A program made the translations under genes and the position numbers. Shown piece by piece: positions 1 to 8,619 of a DNA stretch of 64,000 bases. The notes beneath the pieces were generated by a model that was given only the letters and a program-made list of their open reading frames with translations, was not told the DNA's origin and did no database searches. This DNA comes from Actinomadura graeca (GTDB taxonomy: Bacteria; Actinomycetota; Actinomycetes; Streptosporangiales; Streptosporangiaceae), in the NCBI RefSeq assembly GCF_019175365.1, contig NZ_CP059572.1, positions 6,262,001 to 6,326,000 on the forward strand. The letters run 5' to 3'. How positions within the stretch are numbered: position 1 is the first letter of the stretch; the number at the start of each line of letters is the position of its first letter.

Positions 1-420
1 ACGGATGTTTGGGCGGGCGGGGGGCGGGCGTGCGTCGGGCGTCGGGCGTGCGTCGGACGGCGGGGGGCGAGCGTCGGGTGGGCGTTGGAGGGGCGTCTGG
101 CGAGCGCCGCACGAACGCTGGATGAGCGTTGGGCGGGCGGTAGGCGGCCGCCGGGGGGCGGCGGGCGAGCGCCGGATGAGCGTTGGACGCGCGTTGGACG
201 GGTGGCGGGCGGGCGTTTGATGTGCGGTGGGCGGGCGTCGGACGGCGGCGGGCGTGCGCCGGATGGGCGCTGGACGGGCGTCGGGCGGGTGGCGGATGGG
301 CGTTTGATGTGCGTTGGGCGTCGGGCAGTCGCCGGACGGCGGCGGTGCGTGCGCCGGATGAGCGTTGGACGGGGGGCGGGCGGACGCTGGATGAGCGTCG
401 GGCGGGCGCTGGATGAAATG
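1..420. repeat. G-rich degenerate repeat tract, no gene
   Basis: The plus strand is built from imperfect copies of short G-rich words. The 16-mer GGGCGTTTGATGTGCG occurs at 211-226 and 298-313, and GCCGGATGAGCGTTGGACG occurs at 171-189 and 353-371. Related GATGAGCGT words occur near 121, 175, 358 and 391. Positions 11-28 contain four G-runs separated by single C bases, a canonical G-quadruplex pattern. Open frames here have repetitive Arg/Gly/Trp composition with no ribosome-binding site and no recognisable domain, so I do not call a gene. Confidence 0.6.
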
Positions 421-1046
421 GGTGTTGGTGCTCGCGGCCGCTGGTTACCCCGGTCTGCCGCTTCCAGTCACTTGCTTGCTTCCCGCTTGCCGGGTGCTTT
501 CGCTCGCTGGATGCTCTCGGTCGAGCCATGGACGGTCCCTCGCTTCGTCGTGGGGTGCTCGGTAGGGGTGCTTGTGCCCGGGTCGGTTTTCCGGCTTCGT
601 GCTGGGTGTGGGGGGCGATCGGTCAGCCGTTCGGTTTGATTGCCGTTCGAGTGCTCGGCCCGGTCGACCAATCAGGTGGTTGTGGGAAGGGCGATTGTGT
701 GTCGCGGGTCGGTCCCTCAGCCTCCTCGGCCCCCTGACTTTCGGCCCCTCGGACTGGCCGTCCGGTCGGCCGTTCGGCCTGCCGGTCGGTCGGCCAGTCG
801 GGTGCAGCTCGGGTGTGTTGGGTGATCAGGTTGTCGTAGGTCGACTGGTCGGGTGTCAGGCGGCGGGTAGGTGTGGAAGGTCGGGCGGGGCTCGGTTGGT
901 CGGTCGAGCAGGTTGTGGGTCGCTTGCTAGTTGGTCGGCCGTCTCGGGTGGTCGGGGGTTTGGGGGCGGGGCGTGCGGCTGGGTTCGCGGTGGAGGCTGG
1001 CTTGCTTGTTGTGCTGGTGTTGTTGGTGTGGTGGGTGTGAGCGGGG
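421..1046. other. Non-coding G/T-skewed stretch downstream of the SAF gene
   Basis: No credible gene was seen. The plus strand is strongly G/T rich and carries loose repeats of CGGTCGG and GGTCGGCCG (for example around 760-800 and 895-960). Open frames are low-complexity and lack start signals. It lies beyond the stop codon of the minus-strand SAF-domain gene and could hold its 3' untranslated region. No clean terminator hairpin was found. Confidence 0.5.
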
Positions 1047-1670
1047 TTAGCCTCCGGTGATTGTTAGGGAGAGGGTTCCTGCGGCGGAGGCGAGGGTGGC
1101 GGCCTGGGGGCGGTCGGTTGCCACTAGGACGAGGGCTCCTTCCTGGGCGTTGCCGTCCTCCCTGGGCGGGACGGTCACCACGGGCACGCCCGACACCAGC
1201 ACGCGGGCGGGGTCCCGGCTCTGGGATTCATCGTCGGGCGGCCTCGCGTCAGTGGGGGACGGGCCTGTGCTGAGGACGTCTATGCGGTCGCCGGGGTGGA
1301 GCAGGCGGACGGTGGCAGCGTCGGATATGCGGATGGGGCTGGCGACCGTCCCGGAGGCGTAGCCGCGCAGCAGGGCGTCTCCTAGGACGCGGGCGTCGGT
1401 GAGCGGTTCGCCTCGGCGGACGGGTGCGGCGAGGACGCGGCCGGTCGCGCCGGTGCGGAGGGCGCCGGACGGCACGGCGCCGGGTGGGAGGGCGAGGGGG
1501 CGCAGGTCGGACGGGCGGAGCGTCGTCCCGGCGGGGAGGTCTCGGGCGGCGGCGAGGACGCGGATGGACGGTAACGGGCCGGGGCGCAGGGCGGCGAGGG
1601 CGGACGCGGCGGCGGCTGCGGCGAAGAGGGCCGCCAGGGGTCGCCGTAGACGTGCCAGGCGGGCGCTCAT
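1047..1670 (-). CDS. SAF-domain (CpaB/RcpC-like) membrane-anchored protein
   Basis: A 207-residue protein. The N-terminus is basic (RLARLRRPL) followed by an Ala-rich membrane segment at about residues 12-30. A SAF domain follows, with the typical 'ARDLPAGTTLRPSDL' and 'AAPVRRGEPL' signatures at about residues 38-90. The C-terminal half contains the 'LLHPGDRIDVLST' strand and the 'VLVATDRPQAATLASAAG' segment seen in CpaB-type Flp pilus assembly proteins. The ATG overlaps the stop of the upstream MTA phosphorylase gene (ATGA), so the two are probably translationally coupled. No other pilus gene is present, so a pilus role is not supported. In actinomycetes such proteins are usually annotated only as SAF-domain proteins. 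Confidence 0.8.
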   Translation of the reverse strand: MSARLARLRRPLAALFAAAAAASALAALRPGPLPSIRVLAAARDLPAGTTLRPSDLRPLALPPGAVPSGALRTGATGRVLAAPVRRGEPLTDARVLGDALLRGYASGTVASPIRISDAATVRLLHPGDRIDVLSTGPSPTDARPPDDESQSRDPARVLVSGVPVVTVPPREDGNAQEGALVLVATDRPQAATLASAAGTLSLTITGG

Positions 1671-2491
1671 GGCAGCTCCAGGGGGATTTCCATGCCGTCC
1701 AGGGCTCGGGGGCAGGGGCAGGTGCGTTCGGCGGGCAGGGTCGCGATCACGTCCGCCGCGAGGGCGCGGAGGCGGCCGATGTTCTCGCCGAAGACGCGGA
1801 GCACCTCGTCCATGGTGACGCCCTCGCCCTCTTCGATACCGGCGTCGAGGTCGGTGACGAGGCACAGCGGGGTATAGCAGAGCGCCAGCTCGCGGGCGAG
1901 GACGGCTTCGGGGTGCCCGGTCATGCCGACGAGCGTCCAGCCCTGGGAGGCGAACCACCGGGACTCGGCGCGGGTGGAGAAGCGCGGGCCCTCGATGACG
2001 ACCAGGGTGCCGCCGTCGACGGGGTCCCAGCCGGCGGTGCGGGCGGAGCCGACGGCGGTGCGGCGGCCCGCCGGGCAGTAAGGGTCGGAGAACGACACGT
2101 GGACCGCGGCGCCCTCGTCGTAGTAGGTCTGGGCGCGGCCGTGGGTGCGGTCGGCCAGCTGGTCGGGGACGGCCAACGTCCCGGGACCGAGGTGGGGGGC
2201 GAGGGAACCGACGGCGCTGGGTGCGAGGACCTGGCGGACGCCGAGGGAGCGCAGCGCCCACAGGTTGGCGCGGTAGGGGATCTTATGCGGCGGGTAGCGG
2301 TGGTCACGGCCGTGCCGGGGGACGAACGCGACGCGGCGGCCGGCGAGCTCGCCGACCGCGATCGGGTCGCTCGGCGGACCGTAAGGGGTCTCGACCCGCA
2401 CCTCCTCGACGTCGTCGAGGAAGGAGTAGAAGCCGGAGCCGCCGATCACCCCGATCTCGGCGGCGGGCCCTGCGGAAGGCGAAGTGGACAT
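1667..2491 (-). CDS. S-methyl-5'-thioadenosine phosphorylase family protein
   Basis: A 274-residue nucleoside phosphorylase (PNP/MTAP family). Such enzymes phosphorolyse 5'-methylthioadenosine (or methylthioinosine) in methionine salvage. Visible signatures are 'IGVIGGSGFYSFLDD' at the N-terminus, the phosphate-site 'PRHGRDHRYPPHKIPYRAN', 'EGPRFSTRAES' and 'GMTGHPEAVLARE' near the C-terminal third. The start chosen is the ATG at 2491. A TAGTGT -10-like box lies 7 bases upstream, suggesting a leaderless transcript; a GTG at 2509 is the alternative. The substrate-loop residues 'VTDLDAGIEEGEGVT' suggest MTAP or MTIP rather than guanosine/inosine PNP, but specificity cannot be fixed by reading. 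Confidence 0.88.
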   Translation of the reverse strand: MSTSPSAGPAAEIGVIGGSGFYSFLDDVEEVRVETPYGPPSDPIAVGELAGRRVAFVPRHGRDHRYPPHKIPYRANLWALRSLGVRQVLAPSAVGSLAPHLGPGTLAVPDQLADRTHGRAQTYYDEGAAVHVSFSDPYCPAGRRTAVGSARTAGWDPVDGGTLVVIEGPRFSTRAESRWFASQGWTLVGMTGHPEAVLARELALCYTPLCLVTDLDAGIEEGEGVTMDEVLRVFGENIGRLRALAADVIATLPAERTCPCPRALDGMEIPLELP

Positions 2492-2500
2492 GTCGCCGAC
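2485..2500 (-). promoter_or_regulatory. Leaderless-type -10 box before MTA phosphorylase
   Basis: On the minus strand TAGTGT ends 7 bases before the ATG at 2491. This TAnnnT box, with no ribosome-binding site, fits leaderless transcription, which is common in actinobacteria. No convincing -35 was seen. Confidence 0.35.
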
Positions 2501-2620
2501 ACTAGCCACCCCCCACCGGCACCCGGCAGGCCCTCCGCCGATTGTGGATAACTCCGCGAAGACGTGCCGGAGGCCCGGCCGGGTGGCCGGGCCTCCGGGG
2601 GATTTCGCGGGGTCGCGCCA

Positions 2621-4750
2621 TCAGCCGATCGGGTCGAGGACGCGGGGCTCCTCGGGCGCCGTGTGGTGCTTGGAGAGGCGGCCAGGGGTCCAGATGCGCC
2701 GTCCGATGTCGTATGACAGGGCGGGCAGCAGCAGGGACCGGACGATCAGCGTGTCGAGCAGGACGCCGAACGCGACCACGAAGCCCATCTCGGCCATCGC
2801 CACCAGCGGCAGCGTCGCGAGCGCGGCGAAGGTGGCGGCGAGGACCAGCCCGGCGGAGGTGATGACGCCGCCGGTGACGGTGAGGCCGCGCAGGATCCCG
2901 CGGCGCGTGCCGAGGCTCTGCGACTCCTCGCGGACGCGGTGCATCAGGAAGATGTTGTAGTCGACCCCGAGCGCGACCAGGAAGATGAAGGCCAGCAGGG
3001 GGAAGCCGGTGTCGGTCCCCTCGAAGCCGAAGCCGTGCCGGAAGACCAGGGCGCAGGCGCCGAGCGAGGCGAGGAACGACAGGACGACGGTGCCCATCAT
3101 CAGCAGCGGCGCGACCAGGGCGCGCAGCAGCAGGATGAGGATCAGGAACACCACGGCCAGCACGATCGGGATGATGACCTTGTTGTCGCGGTCGGAGGCC
3201 CGCTTGATGTCCAGGGCCGTGGCCGTGGTGCCGCCCACCTTCGCGTCCGCGGACGGGACGGAGTGCGCCACGTCGCGCAGCCGGTCGATGGTGTCCTGCG
3301 CGGCCTTGCTGTCGGCCGAGTCGCGCAGGGTCGCCTCGTACTGGACGAGACCGCCCGCGGTGACGGGCTTGCCGACCTCGGCGATTCCAGAGGTCTTCTG
3401 TATGGCCGCGCCCAGGGGGCCCGCCTCGGACGCCTTGCCGATGACGACCGCGGGGGCGCCGGAACCGGCGGGGTAGTGCTTGGAGACGATCTCGGCGCCG
3501 ACCACGGAGTCGGGACGTCCGGTGAACTGGCCCGCGTCCGAGAGCCCTTCTGCCTTGAGCGAGCCGAGACCGAACGTGAGGGCGAGCAGTCCGACGGACG
3601 TGAGGGCCCAGAGCGCGCGCGGGTGCTTGCCCACGAGGCCGGCGACGCGGCTCCAGATGCCGTGCTCCGACTCGTACGCCTCAGGCTCCAGGTACTTCGC
3701 GTCGTACCGGGGGACGAGCGGCCAGAACAGCCAGCGTCCGAAGATGACGAGAAGGGCGGGCAGGAGCGTCACCATGGAGGCCAGCGCGGTCATGACGCCC
3801 GCGGCGGCGACCGGGCCCATCCCGGCGGTGGAGTTCATGTCGGCGAGCATCAGGCACAGCAGGCCCACCGCGACGGTGGCCGCGGAGGCGACGATGGCGG
3901 GCGCGGCGCGGTGCAGCGCGTACGCCATGGCCTCGTGCCGGTCCTCGTGCCGGTGCAGTTCCTCGCGGTAGCGGGCGACGAGCAGGAGCGCGTAGTCGGT
4001 GGCGACGCCGAAGACCAGGACGGTCAGGATCCCGGCGCTCTGCCCGTTCACGGTCAGGCCCGCGTTCTTGGCCAGCAGGTAGACGACCGACTGCGCGAGC
4101 CCGAGGGCGAACACCGCGCTCAGGACGGGGACGAACCACAGCATCGGGCTGCGGTAGATGATCAGGAGCAGGACGATCACGACGATGCCGGCGGCCATGA
4201 GCAGGAAGCCGTCGAGGGTCTCGAAGACCGCGAACATGTCGGCGCCGCCGCCGGCGGGGCCGGTGACGTGCGCGTTCAACCCGGGCGGCCCTCGCTTGAC
4301 GAGATCGCGCGCACCGTCGATGGCACCGGTCACGTCCTGGTCGGTGAAGGGCACGAGGGTCTGCAGGGCCTTGCCGTCCTTGGACGGGAACGGTCCCTGC
4401 GCCTTCTGCGCGCCGGGAAGCTTCTCAAGCCCGGGAAGGTCGGACGTGGCCTTGGCCTTGTCCGCGGCGGTGATCCCGCCCGGCCGCTCGTAGACGACCA
4501 CGGCGAGCATGGTCTCGTCCTTGCGGAACTTCTCCTGAAGTTCGACGACCTGTGTCGACTCGGCCCCGCCCGGGAGCCATGCCGCCGCGTCGTTCTTCTC
4601 GACGTCGCCGAGCTTGCCGGCCAGGGGCCCGAGGGCGGCCAGCAGGACGATCCACAGGGCCAGCACGGCCCACTTGGTGCGCCGTCCGGCGATCAATCCG
4701 GCAAGGCGATGGGACGCCGTTCTGGGGGGAGCTGGGCTGGGTGCGCTCAT
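2621..4750 (-). CDS. MMPL-family RND transporter
   Basis: A 709-residue membrane protein, normal length for actinobacterial MMPL transporters. These are proton-driven RND permeases moving lipids or hydrophobic compounds. The first membrane segment is at about residues 28-48, followed by a large extracytoplasmic loop and a five-helix bundle including 'VLVFGVATDYALLLVARYREEL'. A second loop and second bundle follow, with 'LVALGVDYNIFLMHRVREE'. The Asp-Tyr pairs in these two helices (GVATDYA and GVDYN) are the characteristic proton-relay positions. A strong ribosome-binding site (AGGAGAAGGA) precedes the ATG. There is no adjacent lipid-synthesis gene, so the cargo is unknown. The upstream region has repeated AGGAGAG words that may be regulator sites. 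Confidence 0.92.
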   Translation of the reverse strand: MSAPSPAPPRTASHRLAGLIAGRRTKWAVLALWIVLLAALGPLAGKLGDVEKNDAAAWLPGGAESTQVVELQEKFRKDETMLAVVVYERPGGITAADKAKATSDLPGLEKLPGAQKAQGPFPSKDGKALQTLVPFTDQDVTGAIDGARDLVKRGPPGLNAHVTGPAGGGADMFAVFETLDGFLLMAAGIVVIVLLLIIYRSPMLWFVPVLSAVFALGLAQSVVYLLAKNAGLTVNGQSAGILTVLVFGVATDYALLLVARYREELHRHEDRHEAMAYALHRAAPAIVASAATVAVGLLCLMLADMNSTAGMGPVAAAGVMTALASMVTLLPALLVIFGRWLFWPLVPRYDAKYLEPEAYESEHGIWSRVAGLVGKHPRALWALTSVGLLALTFGLGSLKAEGLSDAGQFTGRPDSVVGAEIVSKHYPAGSGAPAVVIGKASEAGPLGAAIQKTSGIAEVGKPVTAGGLVQYEATLRDSADSKAAQDTIDRLRDVAHSVPSADAKVGGTTATALDIKRASDRDNKVIIPIVLAVVFLILILLLRALVAPLLMMGTVVLSFLASLGACALVFRHGFGFEGTDTGFPLLAFIFLVALGVDYNIFLMHRVREESQSLGTRRGILRGLTVTGGVITSAGLVLAATFAALATLPLVAMAEMGFVVAFGVLLDTLIVRSLLLPALSYDIGRRIWTPGRLSKHHTAPEEPRVLDPIG

Positions 4751-4806
4751 GGTTCCTTCTCCTGTACCGGGACATCCCGGGCAGATCGCGATATGTCGTG
4801 TTCAGT

Positions 4807-4918
4807 AGGAGAGTGTCTCGTTAGGAGAGAGAAGTCAAGTACTATCGCGTTGACTCCTCGCTCCTCAGGGGAGTGAGCTTCTCGCTCAAAGAGTCTCTCT
4901 ATTATGGAGTCTTGTCAA
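4807..4918 (-). promoter_or_regulatory. Candidate promoter/operator region of the MMPL gene
   Basis: This AT-richer stretch lies 60-170 bases upstream of the MMPL start. AGGAGAG is repeated directly at 4807-4813 and 4823-4829. An imperfect inverted repeat (CTCGCTCC / GGAGTGAG) occupies 4857-4864 and 4870-4877. GAGTC words recur at 4891 and 4906. On the minus strand TTGACT (4838-4833) and TTGACA (4918-4913) could be -35 elements, but the matching -10 boxes are weak. No regulator gene is adjacent. Confidence 0.35.
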
Positions 4919-5208
4919 GCGGGCCCTGGCCGGGGGCCGTGCGGCCGTTTCGGTGGCCGTCGGATGAGTCGTCCCGATGTGTTCGCCATCGCAACAATCG
5001 TCGTCGCGGACGGCCGGGCGCGCGTCGGGCGTGAGTTGGGAGATGCGCTACCTCGCACGAGGCAGAAACGATCGAGGGGCTACCCCTCAAGATGTAGGCG
5101 GCGCCGAAACGCATGCGCAGCACGTCGGAGACGACTGCCGGAGCCCTCGTCCCTTCAGTGGAGTGCCCGTCGATCGGCTTGGTCGGGGTCTGCGATGCGG
5201 TATGTGAC
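4919..5208. other. No gene identified
   Basis: About 290 bases between the MMPL regulatory region and a hairpin. Short open frames exist on both strands, such as a 73-codon minus-strand frame at 4902-5123. None has a ribosome-binding site or recognisable protein features. Confidence 0.4.
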
Positions 5209-5245
5209 GAGAGCCCTGGTCAGAGCTGGTCTGACCAGGGCCCTC
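5209..5245. terminator. Strong hairpin, probable terminator
   Basis: Inverted arms GAGAGCCCTGGTCAGA (5209-5224) and TCTGACCAGGGCCCTC (5230-5245) pair over about 15 positions around a 5-base loop. There is no clear T-run. It lies 234 bases beyond the fmdB stop on the minus strand and may end that transcript. It could equally insulate the MMPL promoter. Confidence 0.5.
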
Positions 5246-5478
5246 GGCTGTGGGTGCTGGGTGTCCGCTGAAGCCCTACTTGAAGGCTCAGACGTCTGAC
5301 GTGGGCTGAGGCTTCCGAACGCGATCTAGTACGCCTCGGCCCGCCTCTGGTTCGCCTCGGGCCGCCTCTGTGCCGTGCACCGGACGGCAGTGTGGCGCCG
5401 CCTGGGCGCGGTAGAGCGCGCTCCCGGCTCGGCGCCCTCGGGGCAGGTGCGGGGGGAGCGTGCGCGCGTCCCAGAGGG
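5246..5478. other. No gene identified downstream of fmdB
   Basis: Short spacer between the fmdB stop and the hairpin. It contains repeated GCCTCGGCCCGCCTCTG-like words around 5332-5370 but no gene. Confidence 0.4.
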
Positions 5479-5862
5479 TCAGGCGACCTTCTCGGACGAC
5501 GAGGACGAAGACGACGACGACGTCGACGAGCCGGAGGACGAGGAGTCGCCCGACGAGGACGACGAGGTGCCGGCCTTGGCCGAGTCGCCGGACCCGCTCG
5601 ACTCGGCCGATCCGTTCGAGCCGCCCGAATCGCCGTTCGAGGAGGACCCGTTGGACGAGGCGCCCGCGGTCGAGGTCTTGCTGGAGCCGCGGCTGTCCGT
5701 CCGGTAGAAGCCGGAGCCCTTGAAGATGATCCCCGCGGCGGAGAAGACCTTGCGCAGCTTGCCGCTGCAAGCCGGGCATTCGGTCAGCGCGGCGTCGCTG
5801 AACTTCTGCACGACCTCAAGAGGCTCGCCGCACTCGGTGCAAACGTACTGATACGTCGGCAC
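5479..5862 (-). CDS. FmdB-family zinc ribbon protein with Ser-rich tail
   Basis: A 127-residue protein. Residues 1-55 form the FmdB/CxxC zinc-ribbon regulatory domain. It starts 'PTYQYVCTECGEPLEVVQ' with a second CxxC at 'ECPACSGKL', then the 'VFSAAGIIFKGSGFYRTDSR' end typical of the family. The remaining ~70 residues are a low-complexity Ser/Gly/Ala tail with long Ser runs. The start is the GTG at 5862, preceded by GAGGAGGA; longer frames would add non-conserved residues. FmdB proteins are small putative regulators whose target is usually unknown. In actinomycetes this gene often lies near the 5-formyl-THF cyclo-ligase and galU, as here. Confidence 0.88.
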   Translation of the reverse strand: MPTYQYVCTECGEPLEVVQKFSDAALTECPACSGKLRKVFSAAGIIFKGSGFYRTDSRGSSKTSTAGASSNGSSSNGDSGGSNGSAESSGSGDSAKAGTSSSSSGDSSSSGSSTSSSSSSSSSEKVA

Positions 5863-6104
5863 GGTTCCTCCTCGCTGACTCAGCCCGGTGGTGTCCGGAC
5901 TGGCACTCACTCTGAACGACTGCTAATGGTACCCATGCGTGGAACGGGAATCGTCCTCGCCCTGTTCCCGGGCCCCGCGCCTGGAGTCGCTCCACGCGGG
6001 CGGGGCCCGGGCCAAGCCTGCTGGCCGGGTCGGCTGGTCAGGTGCCGGTACCGGACAAGCGCCAGGGCAAGTGCAAGGGCAAGAGCCAGGACAAGTGCCG
6101 TTGG
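5863..6104. other. Intergenic between fmdB and antiporter
   Basis: Contains the fmdB upstream region and a small imperfect repeat of GGGCAAG/AGGCAAGTGC words at 6060-6100. No gene seen. Confidence 0.3.
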
Positions 6105-7589
6105 TCAGATTCCGCTTTCGCCGAACCAGCCCGCCAGCTTGCCGCGTCGGCTGACCGCACGCAGGCGGCGTTCGGTCGTCTCCCGTACCGCATCGGTGGT
6201 CACGACCAGGAGGGTGTCACCCGATTGCAGAGGCGTGGTGGGTTCCGGGACGAAGCTCGACCCGTTCCGCACGACCAGGGTGACGGACGCGCCCGGAGGC
6301 AGCCGCAGTTCGAAGATCTCCACACCGCTCAGCTGCGAATCGGACGGGATCCGCACTTCCAGCAGGTCCGCGTGGAGTTCCTCCAGGGGCGCCGCTTCCA
6401 CGTCCAGTTCGCGTGCCTGCTCGTCGCTTTCCAGACGGCACCAGCGCGCCACAAGGGGCAGCGTGGGGCCCTGCAAGAGCGTGAACACCACGACGATCGT
6501 GAAGACGATGGAGAACAGCCGTCCGGCGTCGGGGACCTCCTTCACCATGGGGATGGTGGCGAGGACGATCGGGACGGCGCCGCGCAGGCCCGCCCAGGAC
6601 GCGAACAGCTTCTCGCCCCACGTCAGCCTGAAACCGATCGTCGACAGCACCACCGACACCGGGCGGGCGACCAGCAGCAGGATGAACCCGATCACCAGTG
6701 CGGGGACGATCTGCCCGGGCAGTTCGCTGGGCGACGCCAGGAGCCCGAGCATCACGAACAGCCCGATCTGGGCGAGCCAACCGATCCCCTCTGCGAAACC
6801 ACGTGTGGCGGGTCTGTGGGGTAGACGCGCGTTGCCCAGGACGAGCGCGCTGACGTATACGGCGAGGAATCCGCTGGCGTGCAGCAGCGTGGCCGCGCCG
6901 TAGGAGCCGACGGACAGCGACAAGACGGCGATGGGGTAGAGGCCGGACGCGGGCAGTGCCATGCGGCGCAGCGCCTGCGCGCCCAGCCAGCCGATGGCGA
7001 TGCCGATCAGGCCGCCGGCGATCAGCTCGTACACCATGACGCCGAACAGCTCGGCGAGGTTCGGGGCGGCCGCGTGCGAGCTGAGCGTGATCACGATGAT
7101 CACGACGGGGGCGTCGTTGAAGCCGGACTCCGCCTCCAGCAGCCCGGTCAGCCGGGACGGCAGCGGGAGGCGGCGCAGCACCGAGAACACGGCGGCCGCG
7201 TCGGTCGGGGCGAGCACCGCGGCCAGCAGGAACGCGGGCCGCCAGTCCAGGTCGATCAGCCACATGGCGGCGGCCGCCACCACCACGATGCTGATCAGGG
7301 TGCCGAGGGTGGACACGCTGAGCGCGGCGGGCACCGAGGGCCGCACGTGCCGCCAGCTGGTGGTGATGCCTCCCTCGGCCAGGATGAGGACGAGGGCGGC
7401 GAGGCCGAGCGTCTCGGCCAGCTCGGCGTTGTCGAAGTCGATGTGGAGGGGGCCGGACTCGCCGATGAGAAGGCCGAGGCCCATGTACGCCAGCAGGGTG
7501 GGCAGGCCCGCCTGGTGCGACAGCCTGACCGCGACGATGGCGCTGAGTACGAGCGTGGCCCCGAGGAGTAGCCAGATGTCTAGGTGCAC
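6105..7589 (-). CDS. CPA1-type cation/proton antiporter with RCK-C domain
   Basis: A 494-residue antiporter resembling NhaP2/CvrA, which exchange K+ or Na+ for protons at the cytoplasmic membrane. Twelve or so membrane segments span residues 1-390. They include 'MGLGLLIGE', 'LAAVLAPTDAAAVFSVLRRL' (the conserved transport Asp region) and 'ESGFNDAPVVIIVI' with the ND pair. Residues ~400-475 form a TrkA_C/RCK_C domain ('LEVRIPSDSQLSGVEIFEL' to 'LQSGDTLLVVTT') that binds a regulatory ligand. The GTG at 7589 is chosen because the protein then begins 'VHLDIWLLLGATL', as in relatives; a longer ATG start at 7640 exists. It is followed by no partner gene. Confidence 0.88.
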   Translation of the reverse strand: MHLDIWLLLGATLVLSAIVAVRLSHQAGLPTLLAYMGLGLLIGESGPLHIDFDNAELAETLGLAALVLILAEGGITTSWRHVRPSVPAALSVSTLGTLISIVVVAAAAMWLIDLDWRPAFLLAAVLAPTDAAAVFSVLRRLPLPSRLTGLLEAESGFNDAPVVIIVITLSSHAAAPNLAELFGVMVYELIAGGLIGIAIGWLGAQALRRMALPASGLYPIAVLSLSVGSYGAATLLHASGFLAVYVSALVLGNARLPHRPATRGFAEGIGWLAQIGLFVMLGLLASPSELPGQIVPALVIGFILLLVARPVSVVLSTIGFRLTWGEKLFASWAGLRGAVPIVLATIPMVKEVPDAGRLFSIVFTIVVVFTLLQGPTLPLVARWCRLESDEQARELDVEAAPLEELHADLLEVRIPSDSQLSGVEIFELRLPPGASVTLVVRNGSSFVPEPTTPLQSGDTLLVVTTDAVRETTERRLRAVSRRGKLAGWFGESGI

Positions 7590-8004
7590 ATCCCGCCCTT
7601 CCGGGGTCGTCAAAGTTGATCGTTTAGGAATCCTACACATTCATGGAGAAATCGCACACTTGTGGTTGAGGGACAGGATGTCGCGGGCGCTGTCCGGCAT
7701 CGCTTGACCTGCGGGTTTACCCCGTTCACAACGTTCTGCACCTCGCGCCCCGTACGGCCCCGGCGATGTCGTCGCGCCCAGGCGACAAGCTTCGGCCGCC
7801 ACCGGGCGGCCTTGTGTGCCGTTCCGTCCGCCGCAGATCCGCCTCGTCCGCCTCCGTCCGCCTCCGTGTGCCTCCGTCTGCCTCCGTCCGCCGCAGATTC
7901 GCATCCGCATGGACCGGAAGCCGCGTGAGCGGCGAGGGCGCAGAATGGCCCAAAGCGGCCACGTCCGCAGGTCAGGCAGGGTGCGGATGGACCGGTCGCA
8001 CTGA
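7590..8004. other. Spacer upstream of the antiporter, no gene
   Basis: Carries the upstream region of the antiporter and the 10-base tandem repeat. Open frames across it translate to Arg-rich repeats and are not credible. No clear promoter was recognised. Confidence 0.4.
7842..7890. repeat. 10-bp tandem repeat (CCTCCGTCYG)
   Basis: About five units of a 10-base repeat (CCTCCGTCCG, CCTCCGTGTG, CCTCCGTCTG, CCTCCGTCCG and a shorter first copy). They are bracketed by a direct repeat TCCGTCCGCCGCAGAT at 7823-7838 and 7884-7899. It lies in the spacer between the antiporter and the cyclo-ligase and probably arose by slippage. Confidence 0.7.
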
Positions 8005-8586
8005 TCAGGTGAACCTGAGCAGACCTCCGGAAGGGGTCACGGCGCTGCGAACACGCTGATCGTGGGACTCCGCGGGCAGTTCCGGCACAAGCTCGCCGTC
8101 GTACACCAGCCCCACCGTCAAGATCGCCGGGCCCACCCGCGCCAGCGCGCGGTCGTACGAGCCGCCTCCGCGACCCAGGCGCATCCCCGTGCGGTCGATG
8201 GCGACCGCCGGAGCCAGGACGACATCGGCGCTGGCCACGGCACCGGGCCCGCGCGGCGGCTCGGTCGGCTCCAGGCAGCCGCGCGGGCCCGGCGCCAGGG
8301 AGTCGGGACCCTCGTAGGAGGCCCAGTCAAGGTCGCCGTCTGGCAGGAGCTTTGGCAGCAGGACGTACGCGCCGCGCTTCCAGAGCGCGAACAGCAGGCC
8401 GCGGGTGTCCGGCTCGGCGCCGATCGACACATACGCCGCGATCGTCCCCGCCATCTCGACCTCGGGAACGGACAGCAGCGCGTCCCGGATCGCCCGCCCG
8501 GCCTCGGAGCGCGCGCCGGGGAGCATCATCGCACGCTTCTCCAGGAGCTCCGCGCGGAGGCGGGTCTTCGTCGCTATGTCGTGCAC
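8005..8586 (-). CDS. 5-formyltetrahydrofolate cyclo-ligase
   Basis: A 193-residue protein of the 5-FCL/MTHFS family, which convert 5-formyl-THF to 5,10-methenyl-THF using ATP. Features are the N-terminal 'KTRLRAELLEKRAMM' helix, 'GTIAAYVSIGAEPDT' and the C-terminal ATP-site 'VVLAPAVAIDRTGMRLGRGGGSYDR' (its GRGGGYYD-type loop). The end is 'HDQRVRSAVTP', where relatives have the substrate-site 'D..vd.ivT'. The GTG start at 8586 follows GAGGA. The gene is divergent from galU with only 33 bases between starts. Confidence 0.9.
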   Translation of the reverse strand: MHDIATKTRLRAELLEKRAMMLPGARSEAGRAIRDALLSVPEVEMAGTIAAYVSIGAEPDTRGLLFALWKRGAYVLLPKLLPDGDLDWASYEGPDSLAPGPRGCLEPTEPPRGPGAVASADVVLAPAVAIDRTGMRLGRGGGSYDRALARVGPAILTVGLVYDGELVPELPAESHDQRVRSAVTPSGGLLRFT

Positions 8587-8607
8587 GCTGTGGTCCTCAC
8601 GGATGAC

Positions 8608-8619
8608 TAGGGTCTTCTC
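8608..8619 (+). promoter_or_regulatory. Leaderless-type promoter of galU
   Basis: TAGGGT at 8608-8613 ends 6 bases before the galU ATG and there is no ribosome-binding site between. This TAnnnT spacing fits leaderless initiation. The 33-base gap means the divergent cyclo-ligase promoter overlaps the galU coding start. Confidence 0.45.

Noticed and set aside
2939..4876. A 645-codon plus-strand frame opposite the MMPL gene
   Set aside because: Asp/Glu/Gly/Gln-rich antisense shadow without domains; the MMPL protein on the other strand is unmistakable.
4902..5123. Possible small minus-strand gene upstream of the MMPL transporter
   Set aside because: No ribosome-binding site, no domain, basic low-complexity product, and it overlaps the candidate promoter.
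7842..7890. CRISPR-like array
   Set aside because: Units are contiguous 10-base repeats without spacers and no cas gene is present in the window.
7641..7910. An 89-codon minus-strand frame over the 10-bp tandem repeats
   Set aside because: Its sequence is only the repeat translated (Arg/Thr/Gly) with no ribosome-binding site.
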